Below the pieces are notes generated by a model. The model saw nothing but the letters and a program-made list of their open reading frames with translations, was not told the DNA's origin and did not search any database. A stretch of DNA of 64,000 bases. Origin: HXMU1428-3 sp965215715 (GTDB lineage: Bacteria > Pseudomonadota > Alphaproteobacteria > Rhizobiales > HXMU1428-3). The position numbers were made by a program, and so were the translations under genes. This document shows, one piece after another, positions 43,461-52,308 of this stretch. The DNA lies in NCBI GenBank assembly GCA_965215715.1, contig OZ244129.1, forward strand, positions 930,001-994,000. Reading direction: 5' to 3'. Position 1 is the first letter of the stretch. The number at the start of each line of letters is the position of its first letter.

Positions 43461-44675
43461 ATGACAGAAGAAATGGTATTAGATCGGTTAAAAGGTATTG
43501 ACCAGGCCGATGTGACTGGCAAACGGGTTTTGGTGCGCGCTGATTTGAACGTGCCATGCCAGGATGGCCAGGTCTCTGACGCCACCAGGATCGAGCGGTT
43601 TTTACCAACTGTGCGTGAATTGGTATCTCGTGGTGCCCGCGTTGTGATTATAACTCACTTTGGCCGCCCGAAAGGGGAGCCAAACCCTGATATGTCTCTG
43701 GCTGTTGTTGCTGACAAAGTGCGCGACATGTTACCAGGCATAAATGTTGGATTTGCTGAAGATTGTATCGGCCCTGCGGCGCAATCAGCTGTCGCCTCTC
43801 TGGCTGATGGTGATGTGGTGGTGTTGGAAAATTTACGCTTTCACAAAGGTGAAACCGAAAATGACCCGGCATTTGTCGCGGAACTTGCCAAACTTGGCGA
43901 TATTTATGTGAGTGACGCTTTTTCTACCTCCCACCGTGCCCACGCCTCAACAGAAGGCTTGGCTCATCATTTACCGGCCTTTGCTGGGCCGTTAATGATG
44001 GCTGAAGTTAACGCCTTAAAAGCAGCTCTTGAAGCTCCCAAGCGGCCTGTGGCTGCTGTTGTTGGCGGGGCCAAGGTGTCTACCAAAATCACATTATTGA
44101 CGAACCTTGTTTCAAAAGTTGACATGATCATTGTTGGTGGCGGCATGGCCAACACCTTCCTTTATGCTCAAGGTGTCAATGTTGGCAAATCTTTATGTGA
44201 GCCTGACTTTGTGGACACGGTTGAAAACATTTTAAGCCGGGCAATCGAGACGGGCTGCAAGATTGTTTTGCCAACCGATGTTGTGGTGGCACAAGAATTT
44301 AAAGAGGGGGCTGAGGCGCAGGTTTTGGATGTGAACCAAGTTCCTGATGATGCCATGATTTTGGATGCAGGCCCACAAACAGTGACAGGGCTTGTCGAAC
44401 GGCTCTCAACATGTAAAACATTGCTATGGAATGGCCCATTAGGGGCATTTGAAATTTCTCCATTTGGAGAAGGGACATTTGCTCTGGCACGGGCGGCTGC
44501 TCAAGCCACTACAGAGGGGCAACTCACAACCATTGCTGGCGGCGGTGATACCGTTGCGGCTTTAAATGGGGCTGGGGTGACACAAGATTTTACTTATGTC
44601 TCAACAGCTGGAGGTGCCTTTTTGGAATGGCTGGAGGGACGTGCTTTGCCCGGCGTTGTTGCTTTAACACGCTAA
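43461..44675 (+). CDS. pgk: phosphoglycerate kinase
   Basis: This 404-residue kinase phosphorylates 3-phosphoglycerate in CO2 fixation and runs in reverse in glycolysis. Motifs are RVLVRADLNVPCQDG, HFGRPKGEP, DVVVLENLRFHKGE, AVVGGAKVSTK and the C-terminal TIAGGGDTVAALN. A longer frame reaches back into tkt, but the ATG at 43461 with GGTGAGG upstream fits family length. Its last codons lie in the first copy of a 31-base tandem duplication (44653-44714). In the second copy the frame is no longer used. Confidence 0.94.
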   Translation: MTEEMVLDRLKGIDQADVTGKRVLVRADLNVPCQDGQVSDATRIERFLPTVRELVSRGARVVIITHFGRPKGEPNPDMSLAVVADKVRDMLPGINVGFAEDCIGPAAQSAVASLADGDVVVLENLRFHKGETENDPAFVAELAKLGDIYVSDAFSTSHRAHASTEGLAHHLPAFAGPLMMAEVNALKAALEAPKRPVAAVVGGAKVSTKITLLTNLVSKVDMIIVGGGMANTFLYAQGVNVGKSLCEPDFVDTVENILSRAIETGCKIVLPTDVVVAQEFKEGAEAQVLDVNQVPDDAMILDAGPQTVTGLVERLSTCKTLLWNGPLGAFEISPFGEGTFALARAAAQATTEGQLTTIAGGGDTVAALNGAGVTQDFTYVSTAGGAFLEWLEGRALPGVVALTR

Positions 44676-44714
44676 TAAGAAAAGCGTTGTTGCTTTAACA
44701 CGCTCATAAGAAAA
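44653..44714 (+). repeat. 31-bp tandem duplication at the end of pgk
   Basis: Copies 44653-44683 and 44684-44714 differ at one base. The first copy contains the last seven codons and the stop of pgk, and the second is untranslated. Near-identity suggests a recent event. Confidence 0.92.
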
Positions 44715-44770
44715 GCGCCTTAGTTGAAATGGGCTAAGAAATTAAAAGAATTAAACGGAGTTTTTAAATA

Positions 44771-45838
44771 ATGGCAAGAATTACACTGAGACAATTGTTG
44801 GATTATGCCGCTGAACAAGATTTTGGCGTTCCAGCTTTTAACATTAACAATATGGAACAAGGCCAAGCCATTATGGATGCCGCGCAAAAATGTGATGCGC
44901 CAGTGATCATCCAGGCCAGCCGCGGGGCAAGAGGGTATGCCCATGACACAATGTTGGCATCTATGATTGAAGCTTTGGAAAAAATCTATCCAGAAGTGCC
45001 GCTGTGTATGCACCAAGACCATGGTAACAATGAAGCAACTTGTTTGTCTGCTATTCAGCATGGTTTTACTTCCGTGATGATGGATGGATCTTTGGAAGCT
45101 GATGCGAAAACACCTGCTGATTATGATTATAATGCGCGCATCACAAAGGCTGTTGCGGACTTTGCCCATATGGTTGGTGCCTCTGTTGAAGGTGAACTTG
45201 GTTGTCTTGGTTCATTAGAGACGGGTAAAGGTGAAGCTGAAGATGGGCACGGGTTTGATGGTGAGCTGTCAAAAGATCAGTTGCTAACAGATCCTGAAGA
45301 AGCTGTGCAATTTGTAACAGAGACCAAAGTTGATGCCTTGGCTGTGGCCATAGGAACATCACACGGTGCGTATAAATTTACCCGTCCGCCAACTGGTGAC
45401 ATTCTTTCAATTGATACAATTGCTGAAATTCATAAGCGCTTGCCAAATACTCATATTGTGATGCACGGCTCTTCTTCTGTGCCGCAAGACCTGCAAGATG
45501 TCATCAATGAGTTTGGCGGTGAGATGCCCCAGACTTACGGCGTGCCTGTTGAGGAAATTGCCAAGGGCATCAAATATGGTGTTCGTAAAGTGAACATTGA
45601 TACAGACCTTCGTATGGCGGCAACTGGTGCCATGCGTAAAGTGGCGACGACCAATAAACAAGAGTTTGATCCACGCAAATTCCTACTTCCTGCGCGCACA
45701 GCAATGCAGAAAGTGTGTGAAGACCGTTTTGAGGCATTTGGAACCTCTGGCCATGCCTCCAAAATAAAAGTGATCCCAATGGCTGATATGGCAAAACGCT
45801 ATGCCTCAGGAGAGCTTGATCCGGTAACGGCATCTTAA
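44771..45838 (+). CDS. fba: class II fructose-bisphosphate aldolase
   Basis: This 355-residue zinc aldolase joins glyceraldehyde-3-phosphate and dihydroxyacetone phosphate, and in the Calvin cycle also forms sedoheptulose-1,7-bisphosphate. Zinc-site residues appear in CMHQDHGNN, EGELGCLGSLE, GTSHGAYKF and HGSSSVP. Family length is normal for the cbbA type. The ATG follows ACGGAG. It is followed by a stem-loop (45848-45879) and then cbbL, 150 bases away. Confidence 0.94.
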   Translation: MARITLRQLLDYAAEQDFGVPAFNINNMEQGQAIMDAAQKCDAPVIIQASRGARGYAHDTMLASMIEALEKIYPEVPLCMHQDHGNNEATCLSAIQHGFTSVMMDGSLEADAKTPADYDYNARITKAVADFAHMVGASVEGELGCLGSLETGKGEAEDGHGFDGELSKDQLLTDPEEAVQFVTETKVDALAVAIGTSHGAYKFTRPPTGDILSIDTIAEIHKRLPNTHIVMHGSSSVPQDLQDVINEFGGEMPQTYGVPVEEIAKGIKYGVRKVNIDTDLRMAATGAMRKVATTNKQEFDPRKFLLPARTAMQKVCEDRFEAFGTSGHASKIKVIPMADMAKRYASGELDPVTAS

Positions 45839-45847
45839 ATTGATTAA

Positions 45848-45879
45848 TGGCTTAGCAGGTGATCAGATCTGCTAAGCCA
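45848..45879 (+). other. stem-loop between fba and cbbL
   Basis: TGGCTTAGCAG pairs perfectly over 11 bp with CTGCTAAGCCA around a ten-base loop. No T run follows, so it is more likely an mRNA processing or stability element than a terminator. Confidence 0.75.
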
Positions 45880-45988
45880 CAATAAGGGTATGTTGCCAGA
45901 TTTTCAGGGGAATAAAGTTTAAGACGAAAAAATTGTCGAATGCCTAAAGTTAGGTGTGAAGCAACTTTAAAAACTGAAAGGAAAAGAC

Positions 45989-47449
45989 ATGGATAAAGGT
46001 GCAAAGACTGTAACCGGTAAGGACCGTTACAAGTCAGGCGTTATGGAATACCGCAAAATGGGGTATTGGGAACCTGACTATGAACCTAAAGAAACCGATA
46101 TTATTGCGATGTTTCGCATTAGCCCTCAAGATGGTGTGGACCCTATTGAAGCTGCTGCTGCGGTTGCTGGTGAAAGTTCAACAGCCACATGGACAGTGGT
46201 TTGGACAGACCGTTTGACAGCGAGTGAAAAATACCGCGCGAAAGCTTACCGTGTGGACCCTGTGCCAAATTCTAAAGATCAGTATTTTGCTTATATTGCT
46301 TATGATCTGGATTTGTTTGAGCCAGGCTCAATTGCAAACTTGACAGCTTCTATTATTGGTAACGTATTTGGCTTTAAGCCACTGAAAGCGCTGCGTCTAG
46401 AGGACATGCGGTTTCCAGTGGCTTATGTCAAAACATTCCAAGGACCTTCGACTGGCATCGTGGTTGAACGGGAACGTCTTGATAAGTTTGGTCGACCTTT
46501 ATTGGGTGCGACAGTAAAACCAAAGCTTGGCCTATCTGGCCGTAACTATGGTCGTGTTGTTTACGAAGCACTTAAAGGTGGTTTGGACTTTACCAAAGAT
46601 GACGAAAATATCAACTCTCAACCCTTTATGCACTGGCGTGATCGTTTTCTATACTGCATGGAAGCTGTGAATAAGGCTGAAGCTGCCACTGGTGAGATCA
46701 AAGGTACTTATCTCAATGTAACCGCTGGTACTATGGAAGAAATGTATAAGCGGGCTGAATTTGCCAAAGAATTAGGCTCCTGCATTATCATGATCGACCT
46801 TGTTATTGGTTATACGGCCATTCAGTCTATGTCCAATTGGTGTCGTGAAAATGACATGATCCTTCACTTGCACCGCGCTGGTCACGGCACATATACACGC
46901 CAGAAAACACACGGTATTTCATTCCGCGTGATTGCAAAATGGATGCGTCTTGCTGGTGTTGATCATCTTCACGGTGGTACTGTTGTTGGTAAACTTGAAG
47001 GTGACCCTGCAATGACACGTGGTTGGTATGACTATATGCGTGAAGAATATTGCCCAACAAATTATGAAAATGGTGTGTTCTTTGATCAAGACTGGGCTTC
47101 TTTGAATAAAGTTATGCCTGTTGCCTCTGGTGGTATTCATGCTGGTCAAATGCACCAGTTAATTGATCACCTTGGTGAAGATGTGGTCTTGCAGTTTGGT
47201 GGTGGTACAATTGGCCATCCTGATGGCATTGCCGCTGGTGCGGTTGCCAACCGTGTGGCGCTTGAAGTGATGATTCAGGCACGCAATGAAGGGCGTGATT
47301 ATGTCAATGAAGGCCCTGAGATTCTCAATGAAGCTGCAAAATGGTGTTCACCATTGAAATCTGCTTTGAGCACTTGGAAAGATGTGACATTTGACTATGC
47401 CTCAACTGACACTTCTGACTTTGCACCAACAGCTACACCAAGCAACTAG
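45989..47449 (+). CDS. cbbL: RuBisCO large subunit, form IC (red type)
   Basis: This 486-residue catalytic subunit fixes CO2 on ribulose-1,5-bisphosphate. The catalytic K177 is in TVKPKLG. The carbamylated lysine K203 and metal ligands D205/E206 are in FTKDDE. Other family marks are MIDLVIGYTAIQSM, HLHRAGHGTYTRQ and FGGGTIGHP. The opening DRYKSGVMEYRKMGYWEPDY, the length and the presence of CbbX place it in the red type. AAAGGAAAAG precedes the ATG. It is paired with cbbS 26 bases downstream. Confidence 0.97.
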   Translation: MDKGAKTVTGKDRYKSGVMEYRKMGYWEPDYEPKETDIIAMFRISPQDGVDPIEAAAAVAGESSTATWTVVWTDRLTASEKYRAKAYRVDPVPNSKDQYFAYIAYDLDLFEPGSIANLTASIIGNVFGFKPLKALRLEDMRFPVAYVKTFQGPSTGIVVERERLDKFGRPLLGATVKPKLGLSGRNYGRVVYEALKGGLDFTKDDENINSQPFMHWRDRFLYCMEAVNKAEAATGEIKGTYLNVTAGTMEEMYKRAEFAKELGSCIIMIDLVIGYTAIQSMSNWCRENDMILHLHRAGHGTYTRQKTHGISFRVIAKWMRLAGVDHLHGGTVVGKLEGDPAMTRGWYDYMREEYCPTNYENGVFFDQDWASLNKVMPVASGGIHAGQMHQLIDHLGEDVVLQFGGGTIGHPDGIAAGAVANRVALEVMIQARNEGRDYVNEGPEILNEAAKWCSPLKSALSTWKDVTFDYASTDTSDFAPTATPSN

Positions 47450-47475
47450 TTTAATATAAGAGGAGAATAGACGTT

Positions 47476-47913
47476 ATGCCTATGTCTAACCCCGGAAATC
47501 GGGTCACTCAGGGACAATTTTCATTTCTTCCTGACCTAACCGATGAGCAAATTACTGCTCAAATTAAATATGCCCTTAAAAATGATTGGGCTGTGAATGT
47601 GGAATATACTGATGATCCACATCCACGTAATACATATTGGGAAATGTACGGTATGCCAATGTTTGACCTGAAAGACCCTGCTGGGATCTTGATGGAAATT
47701 AACGAGTGCCGCAAAACATTCCCGAACATGTACATTCGTGTAACAGCGTTTGATAACACACATGGCTGGGAAGCACCTCGCATGTCATTCATTGTGAACC
47801 GTCCTTCATCAGAACCAGGATTTAATTTAGTCCGTACGGATCTGAAAGGCCGGAATCAGGGTTACTCAATTGTTTCTTATGCGAGTAACAAGCCTGAAGG
47901 CGAACGCCCTTAA
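47476..47913 (+). CDS. cbbS: RuBisCO small subunit
   Basis: This 145-residue subunit completes the L8S8 enzyme with CbbL. Characteristic stretches are TQGQFSFLPDLTDEQI, HPRNTYWEMYGMPMF and YIRVTAFD. The C-terminal extension (SFIVNRPSSEPGF...YSIVSYASNKPEGERP) is typical of red-type small subunits, where it forms a beta-barrel in the central channel. AAGAGGAGAA precedes the ATG. A strong stem-loop follows the stop. Confidence 0.96.
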   Translation: MPMSNPGNRVTQGQFSFLPDLTDEQITAQIKYALKNDWAVNVEYTDDPHPRNTYWEMYGMPMFDLKDPAGILMEINECRKTFPNMYIRVTAFDNTHGWEAPRMSFIVNRPSSEPGFNLVRTDLKGRNQGYSIVSYASNKPEGERP

Positions 47914-47938
47914 CGGTGTTTGGTTTACATATATATAT

Positions 47939-47967
47939 GTTGGTGGCAGGCTTTGCCTGCCACCAAC
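47939..47967 (+). other. strong stem-loop after cbbS
   Basis: A 12-bp perfect GC-rich stem (47939-47950 with 47956-47967) has a five-base loop and no T run directly after. With the stem-loop at 45848-45879 it brackets cbbLS. It probably reduces read-through to cbbX or protects the cbbLS 3' end. Confidence 0.8.
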
Positions 47968-48008
47968 AACACTCCCTTATTTTTAAAATTTAGCCCCATG
48001 ATGATGAT

Positions 48009-48992
48009 ATGAGCGAATCTGAGACAACTGAAAACGAGCAAGAGTTAGAAAAACTTCCCGATGATGCTGCTGTTGATCTGCAAGCTGAATTTGAAAGATC
48101 TCAAGTGCAAGAAGTGCTCGATAAGCTTGATAATGAGCTGGTCGGGCTTGTGCCGGTTAAAACCCGCATTAAAGAAATTGCAGCTCTTTTGTTGGTGGAC
48201 CGTCTGCGTCGGCGTTTTAGTCTAACTTCTGAGACCCCAACTCTCCATATGAATTTTACTGGTAATCCTGGTACGGGTAAAACAACCGTTGCGCTGCGTA
48301 TGGCTGAAATTTTGCACCGTCTGGGTTATGTGCGCGAAGGGCACCTTGTTTCGGTGACCCGCGATGATTTGGTTGGCCAATATATTGGTCATACCGCGCC
48401 AAAAACCAAAGCCGTTATTAAAAAGGCCATGGGCGGTGTTTTGTTTATCGACGAAGCTTACTATTTGTATAAGCCTGAAAATGAGCGCGACTATGGCGGC
48501 GAATCCATTGAGATTTTGCTGCAGGTGATGGAAAACCACCGTGATGACTTGGTTGTGATCTTGGCTGGCTATAAAGACAAGATGGATAAGTTTTTTGAAA
48601 GCAATCCTGGCATGCGCTCTCGCATAGCCCATCATCTTGATTTTCCTGATTATTCTGCAAATGAGCTAGAGCAAATTGCAGATTTGATGTTAAAAGAGCA
48701 AAGCTATCAGTTAAGTGATTGCGCGCGCGCTGCTTTAAGCGAATATATACCGCTACGTATGCAAATGTCACACTTTGCCAATGCGCGCTCTATCCGAAAT
48801 GCGTTGGACCGGGCCCGTTTAAGACAAGCCAACCGGTTGTTTGCCTCGCGCGATAAAGAGCTGAAAAAAGAAGATTTGGTGACTTTGAGAGAAGAAGATT
48901 TCCGTGCCAGCCGGGTATTTATTGATGGCAAGCTTGATGGCGACCCAGCAGACGGCATTATGAATGATATGTCTTTTGATGAAGGAAAATAG
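48009..48992 (+). CDS. cbbX: RuBisCO activase CbbX
   Basis: This 327-residue AAA+ ATPase removes inhibitory sugar phosphates from red-type RuBisCO by pulling on the CbbL C-terminus. Walker A is NFTGNPGTGKTTVA, and Walker B is GGVLFIDEAYYL. The pore-loop region has DLVGQYIGHTAPKTK, and the sensor and C-domain include GMRSRIAHHLDFPDY. Both ends carry charged extensions, as in other CbbX. It lies 95 bases after cbbS, beyond a strong hairpin. Low expression relative to cbbLS would suit a catalytic helper. Confidence 0.95.
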   Translation: MSESETTENEQELEKLPDDAAVDLQAEFERSQVQEVLDKLDNELVGLVPVKTRIKEIAALLLVDRLRRRFSLTSETPTLHMNFTGNPGTGKTTVALRMAEILHRLGYVREGHLVSVTRDDLVGQYIGHTAPKTKAVIKKAMGGVLFIDEAYYLYKPENERDYGGESIEILLQVMENHRDDLVVILAGYKDKMDKFFESNPGMRSRIAHHLDFPDYSANELEQIADLMLKEQSYQLSDCARAALSEYIPLRMQMSHFANARSIRNALDRARLRQANRLFASRDKELKKEDLVTLREEDFRASRVFIDGKLDGDPADGIMNDMSFDEGK

Positions 48993-49103
48993 CTAAAAAA
49001 TAAGGTAAATTGTTTATTATCATAGGATTTTGGCGCTCAAAAGTGTGTATTTCGTGCTAGCATATTGTCTCAACGCAAAGGCAAATGACGAAATGGTGAG
49101 CAC

Positions 49104-49481
49104 ATGGAACCACTACGCGTGTTGCCCAAGACGGTCCCGGCAGAGGTTTATAATCATGTCAGACTGGCTTTGTTAAGATTTAAGGCACCAATTCAATTTG
49201 AATTGCAAGAACATCGTGGGCTTGCAATTTCTTTGGAGCGGTTTTTTTGGCACTGCGTTGAAATATATAGTGGCGATCGAACGATCATGGTTTGGTCCCA
49301 GTTTGAGCTGGAAAATCGAGCGGCGATTCATGCGCCCGTTAAGTGTGAACTTTCAATTTACCACATACAAGCCGGATTGGTTATGGGATCTGTCTTGGAT
49401 GAATTAAGTGACATTGTTGCTCTTCGCTTGCAAGAACAAGCAGGCGATGAGCACAACTTACAAAACCTGGTACTTGATTGA
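49104..49481 (+). CDS. hypothetical protein in the cbb operon
   Basis: This 125-residue soluble protein has no signal peptide and one Cys pair-like arrangement far apart (HCVEIY, VKCELS). It predicts an alpha-beta fold with two hydrophobic strands (LAISLERFFWHCVEIY, RTIMVWSQFEL) and a C-terminal acidic helix. It lies between cbbX and rpe on the same strand, and ends 11 bases before the rpe start, so it is almost surely in the operon. I do not recognise the family. A role in RuBisCO function or cbb control is possible but only from position. Confidence 0.65.
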   Translation: MEPLRVLPKTVPAEVYNHVRLALLRFKAPIQFELQEHRGLAISLERFFWHCVEIYSGDRTIMVWSQFELENRAAIHAPVKCELSIYHIQAGLVMGSVLDELSDIVALRLQEQAGDEHNLQNLVLD

Positions 49482-49492
49482 GAGCACAACAA

Positions 49493-50161
49493 ATGAATGA
49501 TGATATCATAATTGCCCCTTCTATTCTTTCTGCTGACTTTGCCCGCCTCGGCGAGGAGGTCAAAGCGATTGACGAGGCTGGGTGTGATTGGGTGCATGTG
49601 GATGTCATGGATGGACATTTTGTACCCAACTTGACTTTTGGACCTTGCATTGTTGAGGCCATTCGCCCTTATACAAAAAAGGTGATGGATGTGCATTTGA
49701 TGATCGCCCCGGCTGATCCTTATCTGGAAGCGTTTGCCAAAGCAGGTTCTGACATTATCACTGTGCATGCCGAGGCTGGCCCTCATTTGGATCGCTCGCT
49801 GCAATTCATTCGCTCGCTGGGCAAAAAGGCTGGCGTGTCCCTTAACCCGTCAACGCCTGAAAGCGTGATTGAATATGTGATGGACAAGGTTGACCTGATC
49901 TTGGTGATGACTGTGAACCCTGGCTTTGGTGGGCAAAGCTTTATTGAAAGCCAATGCCAGAAAATTCGCAACATCAAAAAAATGATTGGCGATCGTCCGA
50001 TTCACCTGGAAGTTGATGGCGGGGTCAATCCTGACACTGTGCATTTGGTTGCCGAAGCTGGTGCTAATGCTTTGGTTGCTGGCTCTGGTGTGTTTAAGGG
50101 CGGCAAATATCGCGAAAACATTGAAGCCATTCGCGCTGGTGCTTTGGCAGCTCGCGGTTAA
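49493..50161 (+). CDS. rpe: ribulose-phosphate 3-epimerase
   Basis: This 222-residue TIM-barrel enzyme converts xylulose-5-phosphate to ribulose-5-phosphate for RuBP regeneration. Motifs are IAPSILSADFARLGEE, HVDVMDGHFVPNLTFG, VMTVNPGFGGQSFI and LEVDGGVNPDT. An in-frame TTG at 49478 exists, but the ATG at 49493 gives the family start. It begins 11 bases after the unknown cbb-operon gene. It is followed by the phosphoglycolate phosphatase gene. Confidence 0.95.
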   Translation: MNDDIIIAPSILSADFARLGEEVKAIDEAGCDWVHVDVMDGHFVPNLTFGPCIVEAIRPYTKKVMDVHLMIAPADPYLEAFAKAGSDIITVHAEAGPHLDRSLQFIRSLGKKAGVSLNPSTPESVIEYVMDKVDLILVMTVNPGFGGQSFIESQCQKIRNIKKMIGDRPIHLEVDGGVNPDTVHLVAEAGANALVAGSGVFKGGKYRENIEAIRAGALAARG

Positions 50162-50199
50162 ATTTTTCCAACAAATAAGCATTTATAGGACCAGCTGAC

Positions 50200-50895
50200 A
50201 TGCAAAAAGAATGGCCCAAAGCGGTGATTATGGATCTTGATGGAACACTCATTGATAGTGCCCCTGATATTGCCAATGCGCTCAACAAAGCCTTGGTTGA
50301 TGCTGGTATTGAACCGTTTTCATTAGATGAAGTGCGCTTTATGATTGGCGGCGGTGTGCCAAAATTGGTGGAGCGTGCCTTTAATGCTCGCGAACTGCCT
50401 TTAGATGATCATTTGCAAACGGTGATTGGCGGGGTCATTAAATATTACATAGCGGCGCCAGCGGTTGAGACGACCATTTATGAAGGTGTTGAATTTGTTC
50501 TCAAGACGTTAAGAGAGCAAGGGCTAAAAGTAGGCTTGTGCACCAACAAGCCGCAAGATATAACCGAGTTAGCATTAGACACTTTGGACCTAACCAAATA
50601 TTTTGATGCCATTGTTGGTGGCACGGCTGATACACCGCGCAAGCCTGATCCTTTAACGCTCCATATGTGCGTTGAACAATTAGGGCTAGAGGCAGATGAC
50701 TGTTTGCTTGTTGGCGATAGCGGTGCTGATAAAGGGGCTGCAGAGGCGGCCCAGATGTCTGTGTTTTTGGTGGAATATGGGTATTACAAAAACCCTGTGG
50801 CTGAGCTGAACCCTGATGCCACCTTGCCTAAAATGGCAGATTTGCTGACCCACCTGTTTCCAGCATTAGAAATTTCTCAAGAAGTCGGAGCTTAA
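50200..50895 (+). CDS. cbbZ: phosphoglycolate phosphatase
   Basis: This 231-residue HAD-family enzyme hydrolyses 2-phosphoglycolate, the product of RuBisCO oxygenation. HAD motif I is MDLDGTLIDSAPDIA, motif II has LCTNKP, and motifs III and IV have KPDP and VGDSGADKGAA. It lies in the operon after rpe, 38 bases apart, and four bases before cbbY. Its presence fits a RuBisCO that works in air. The ATG is followed by a normal family N-terminus. Confidence 0.93.
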   Translation: MQKEWPKAVIMDLDGTLIDSAPDIANALNKALVDAGIEPFSLDEVRFMIGGGVPKLVERAFNARELPLDDHLQTVIGGVIKYYIAAPAVETTIYEGVEFVLKTLREQGLKVGLCTNKPQDITELALDTLDLTKYFDAIVGGTADTPRKPDPLTLHMCVEQLGLEADDCLLVGDSGADKGAAEAAQMSVFLVEYGYYKNPVAELNPDATLPKMADLLTHLFPALEISQEVGA

Positions 50896-50899
50896 TTGA

Positions 50900-51610
50900 A
50901 TGGCGTTAGAAGCGTTGTTATTTGATGTTGATGGCACTTTGGCCGAAACGGAAGAAGTGCACCGCGAGGCGTTTAATGAAGCCTTTAAACAGGCCGGTCT
51001 TGATTGGCACTGGGACACGCCTTTGTATCACGAGCTGCTGGGTGTGACCGGGGGTAAAGAGCGGATTTTATATCATGTTGAGCGTGAAGGGCTTAACAAA
51101 GATGACTTTCCGTTTGAGCGCGTGGCAGAGCTTCATGGCGCCAAGACTGAGGTTTATGTTAGCCGGGTGAATGAGGGGTTGATTGAATTGCGTCCTGGTA
51201 TCAAAGAGCTTTTACTAGAAGCGCGCGCGGCCAATATGCGTCTGGCCATTGCGACCACGACCAGCCGGGTCAATATTGAACGTCTTATTCGGGCCACGTT
51301 AGGGGAAGAGGGCTTGTCTTGGTTTGAGGTGTATGTGACGGGCGACCGGGTCGCCAAGAAAAAGCCAGACCCTGAGATCTATGAGCTATGTTTGCATGAT
51401 ATGAATTTACCAGCTTCCTCTTGCCTTGCGATTGAAGATGCCCCGCAAGGCCTGGCCTCGTCTTTAGGGGCTGGCATTAAAACCATCATTACTGAAAGCG
51501 CTTATTCTGCGGGTAAAGATTTTACCGGTGCGATTAAAGTGCTTGGCATTGATGATCCTCGTCCAACCTTGTCCGATCTGCAGCACTGGTTTGAAATAGT
51601 GGATGCTTAG
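50900..51610 (+). CDS. cbbY: CbbY, HAD-family sugar-bisphosphate phosphatase
   Basis: This 236-residue HAD enzyme has motif I FDVDGTLAETEEVHREAFN, motif II ATTTSRVN, and the Lys and Asp of KKKPDPEIY and AIEDAPQGLASS. In Rhodobacter sphaeroides, CbbY removes xylulose-1,5-bisphosphate, an inhibitory by-product, helping CbbX keep RuBisCO active. It is the last gene of the cbb operon, with GGAG before the ATG. Downstream are a palindrome and a secreted protein gene. Confidence 0.93.
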   Translation: MALEALLFDVDGTLAETEEVHREAFNEAFKQAGLDWHWDTPLYHELLGVTGGKERILYHVEREGLNKDDFPFERVAELHGAKTEVYVSRVNEGLIELRPGIKELLLEARAANMRLAIATTTSRVNIERLIRATLGEEGLSWFEVYVTGDRVAKKKPDPEIYELCLHDMNLPASSCLAIEDAPQGLASSLGAGIKTIITESAYSAGKDFTGAIKVLGIDDPRPTLSDLQHWFEIVDA

Positions 51611-51670
51611 GACTTGGCACCATCTGCTAATGGCCAGAAAGCTTTATATCTGATAGAAAGAGCCTAATAA

Positions 51671-51688
51671 TTCTACCAATTGGTAGAA
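51671..51688. promoter_or_regulatory. 18-bp perfect palindrome at a ribosome binding site
   Basis: TTCTACCAATTGGTAGAA is perfectly self-complementary and its right end merges with the AAGGAGG site of the next gene (51685-51691). It could be a repressor operator or a hairpin that hides the ribosome binding site. Confidence 0.65.
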
Positions 51689-51698
51689 GGAGGCTTCT

Positions 51699-52169
51699 AT
51701 GTTCAATCAATATGTTAAAGTCGGTTTGTTTTCTTCTTTGCTTGTCTGGGGCGTCCTTGGCACAAGTCCTTTTCTAAAGCCGTCCCAAGCGCTTGGCGCG
51801 CAAGAGGTTGGCACCGCCCAGCTTTGCCTGGCCGGTTTGATGAGCGAATTTTCCTGGGATTTGGGCAAAAGCGATAAAAAACGGGCAAACGGCACATATT
51901 CTCACAGCAATGGCGATATCCATGTGTTTAAATCGCGCAGAGGGTCTGTGATGTGCAAAGTTGATCGCAACCGGATCCTTTGGGCCAATTCAAGTGGTCA
52001 ATGGCGGGATCGCTCTTTGGATACCTATATCAGCTATCAAATAGAGGGGCCCCAAGTGATTATTCATCGCCGCTTTTCAGATGGCTCAACGGATCAGCTA
52101 AGCTATCAAAAATCCAAATTGCTTTACCATTTACCAGCAAGCAAAACATGTGTGCCGCCGCGCAAATAG
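51699..52169 (+). CDS. secreted protein upstream of soxXA, unknown function
   Basis: This 156-residue protein has a signal peptide (LFSSLLVWGVLGTSPFLKPSQALG). The mature part is basic and beta-rich (GTYSHSNGDIHVFKSRRG, YISYQIEGPQVIIHRRFSDGS) with three Cys (LCLAG, VMCKVD, KTCVPP). No heme or metal motif is seen. It has the strongest ribosome binding site of this region, overlapping an 18-bp palindrome. It is 139 bases upstream of soxX on the same strand and may be co-expressed. Family not recognised. Confidence 0.65.
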   Translation: MFNQYVKVGLFSSLLVWGVLGTSPFLKPSQALGAQEVGTAQLCLAGLMSEFSWDLGKSDKKRANGTYSHSNGDIHVFKSRRGSVMCKVDRNRILWANSSGQWRDRSLDTYISYQIEGPQVIIHRRFSDGSTDQLSYQKSKLLYHLPASKTCVPPRK

Positions 52170-52308
52170 CCATTTGACCACTTGAATGGCTGTTTGATAA
52201 CGTCACATTCTTTCACGATGGCGAGAGGTGTGAAGAAGGCCTCTTGTTTGTGCAAGGAGATCGTGCTTTGTTAAAACAAAACAATATAAATCGATTTTTG
52301 GCGGCTTT

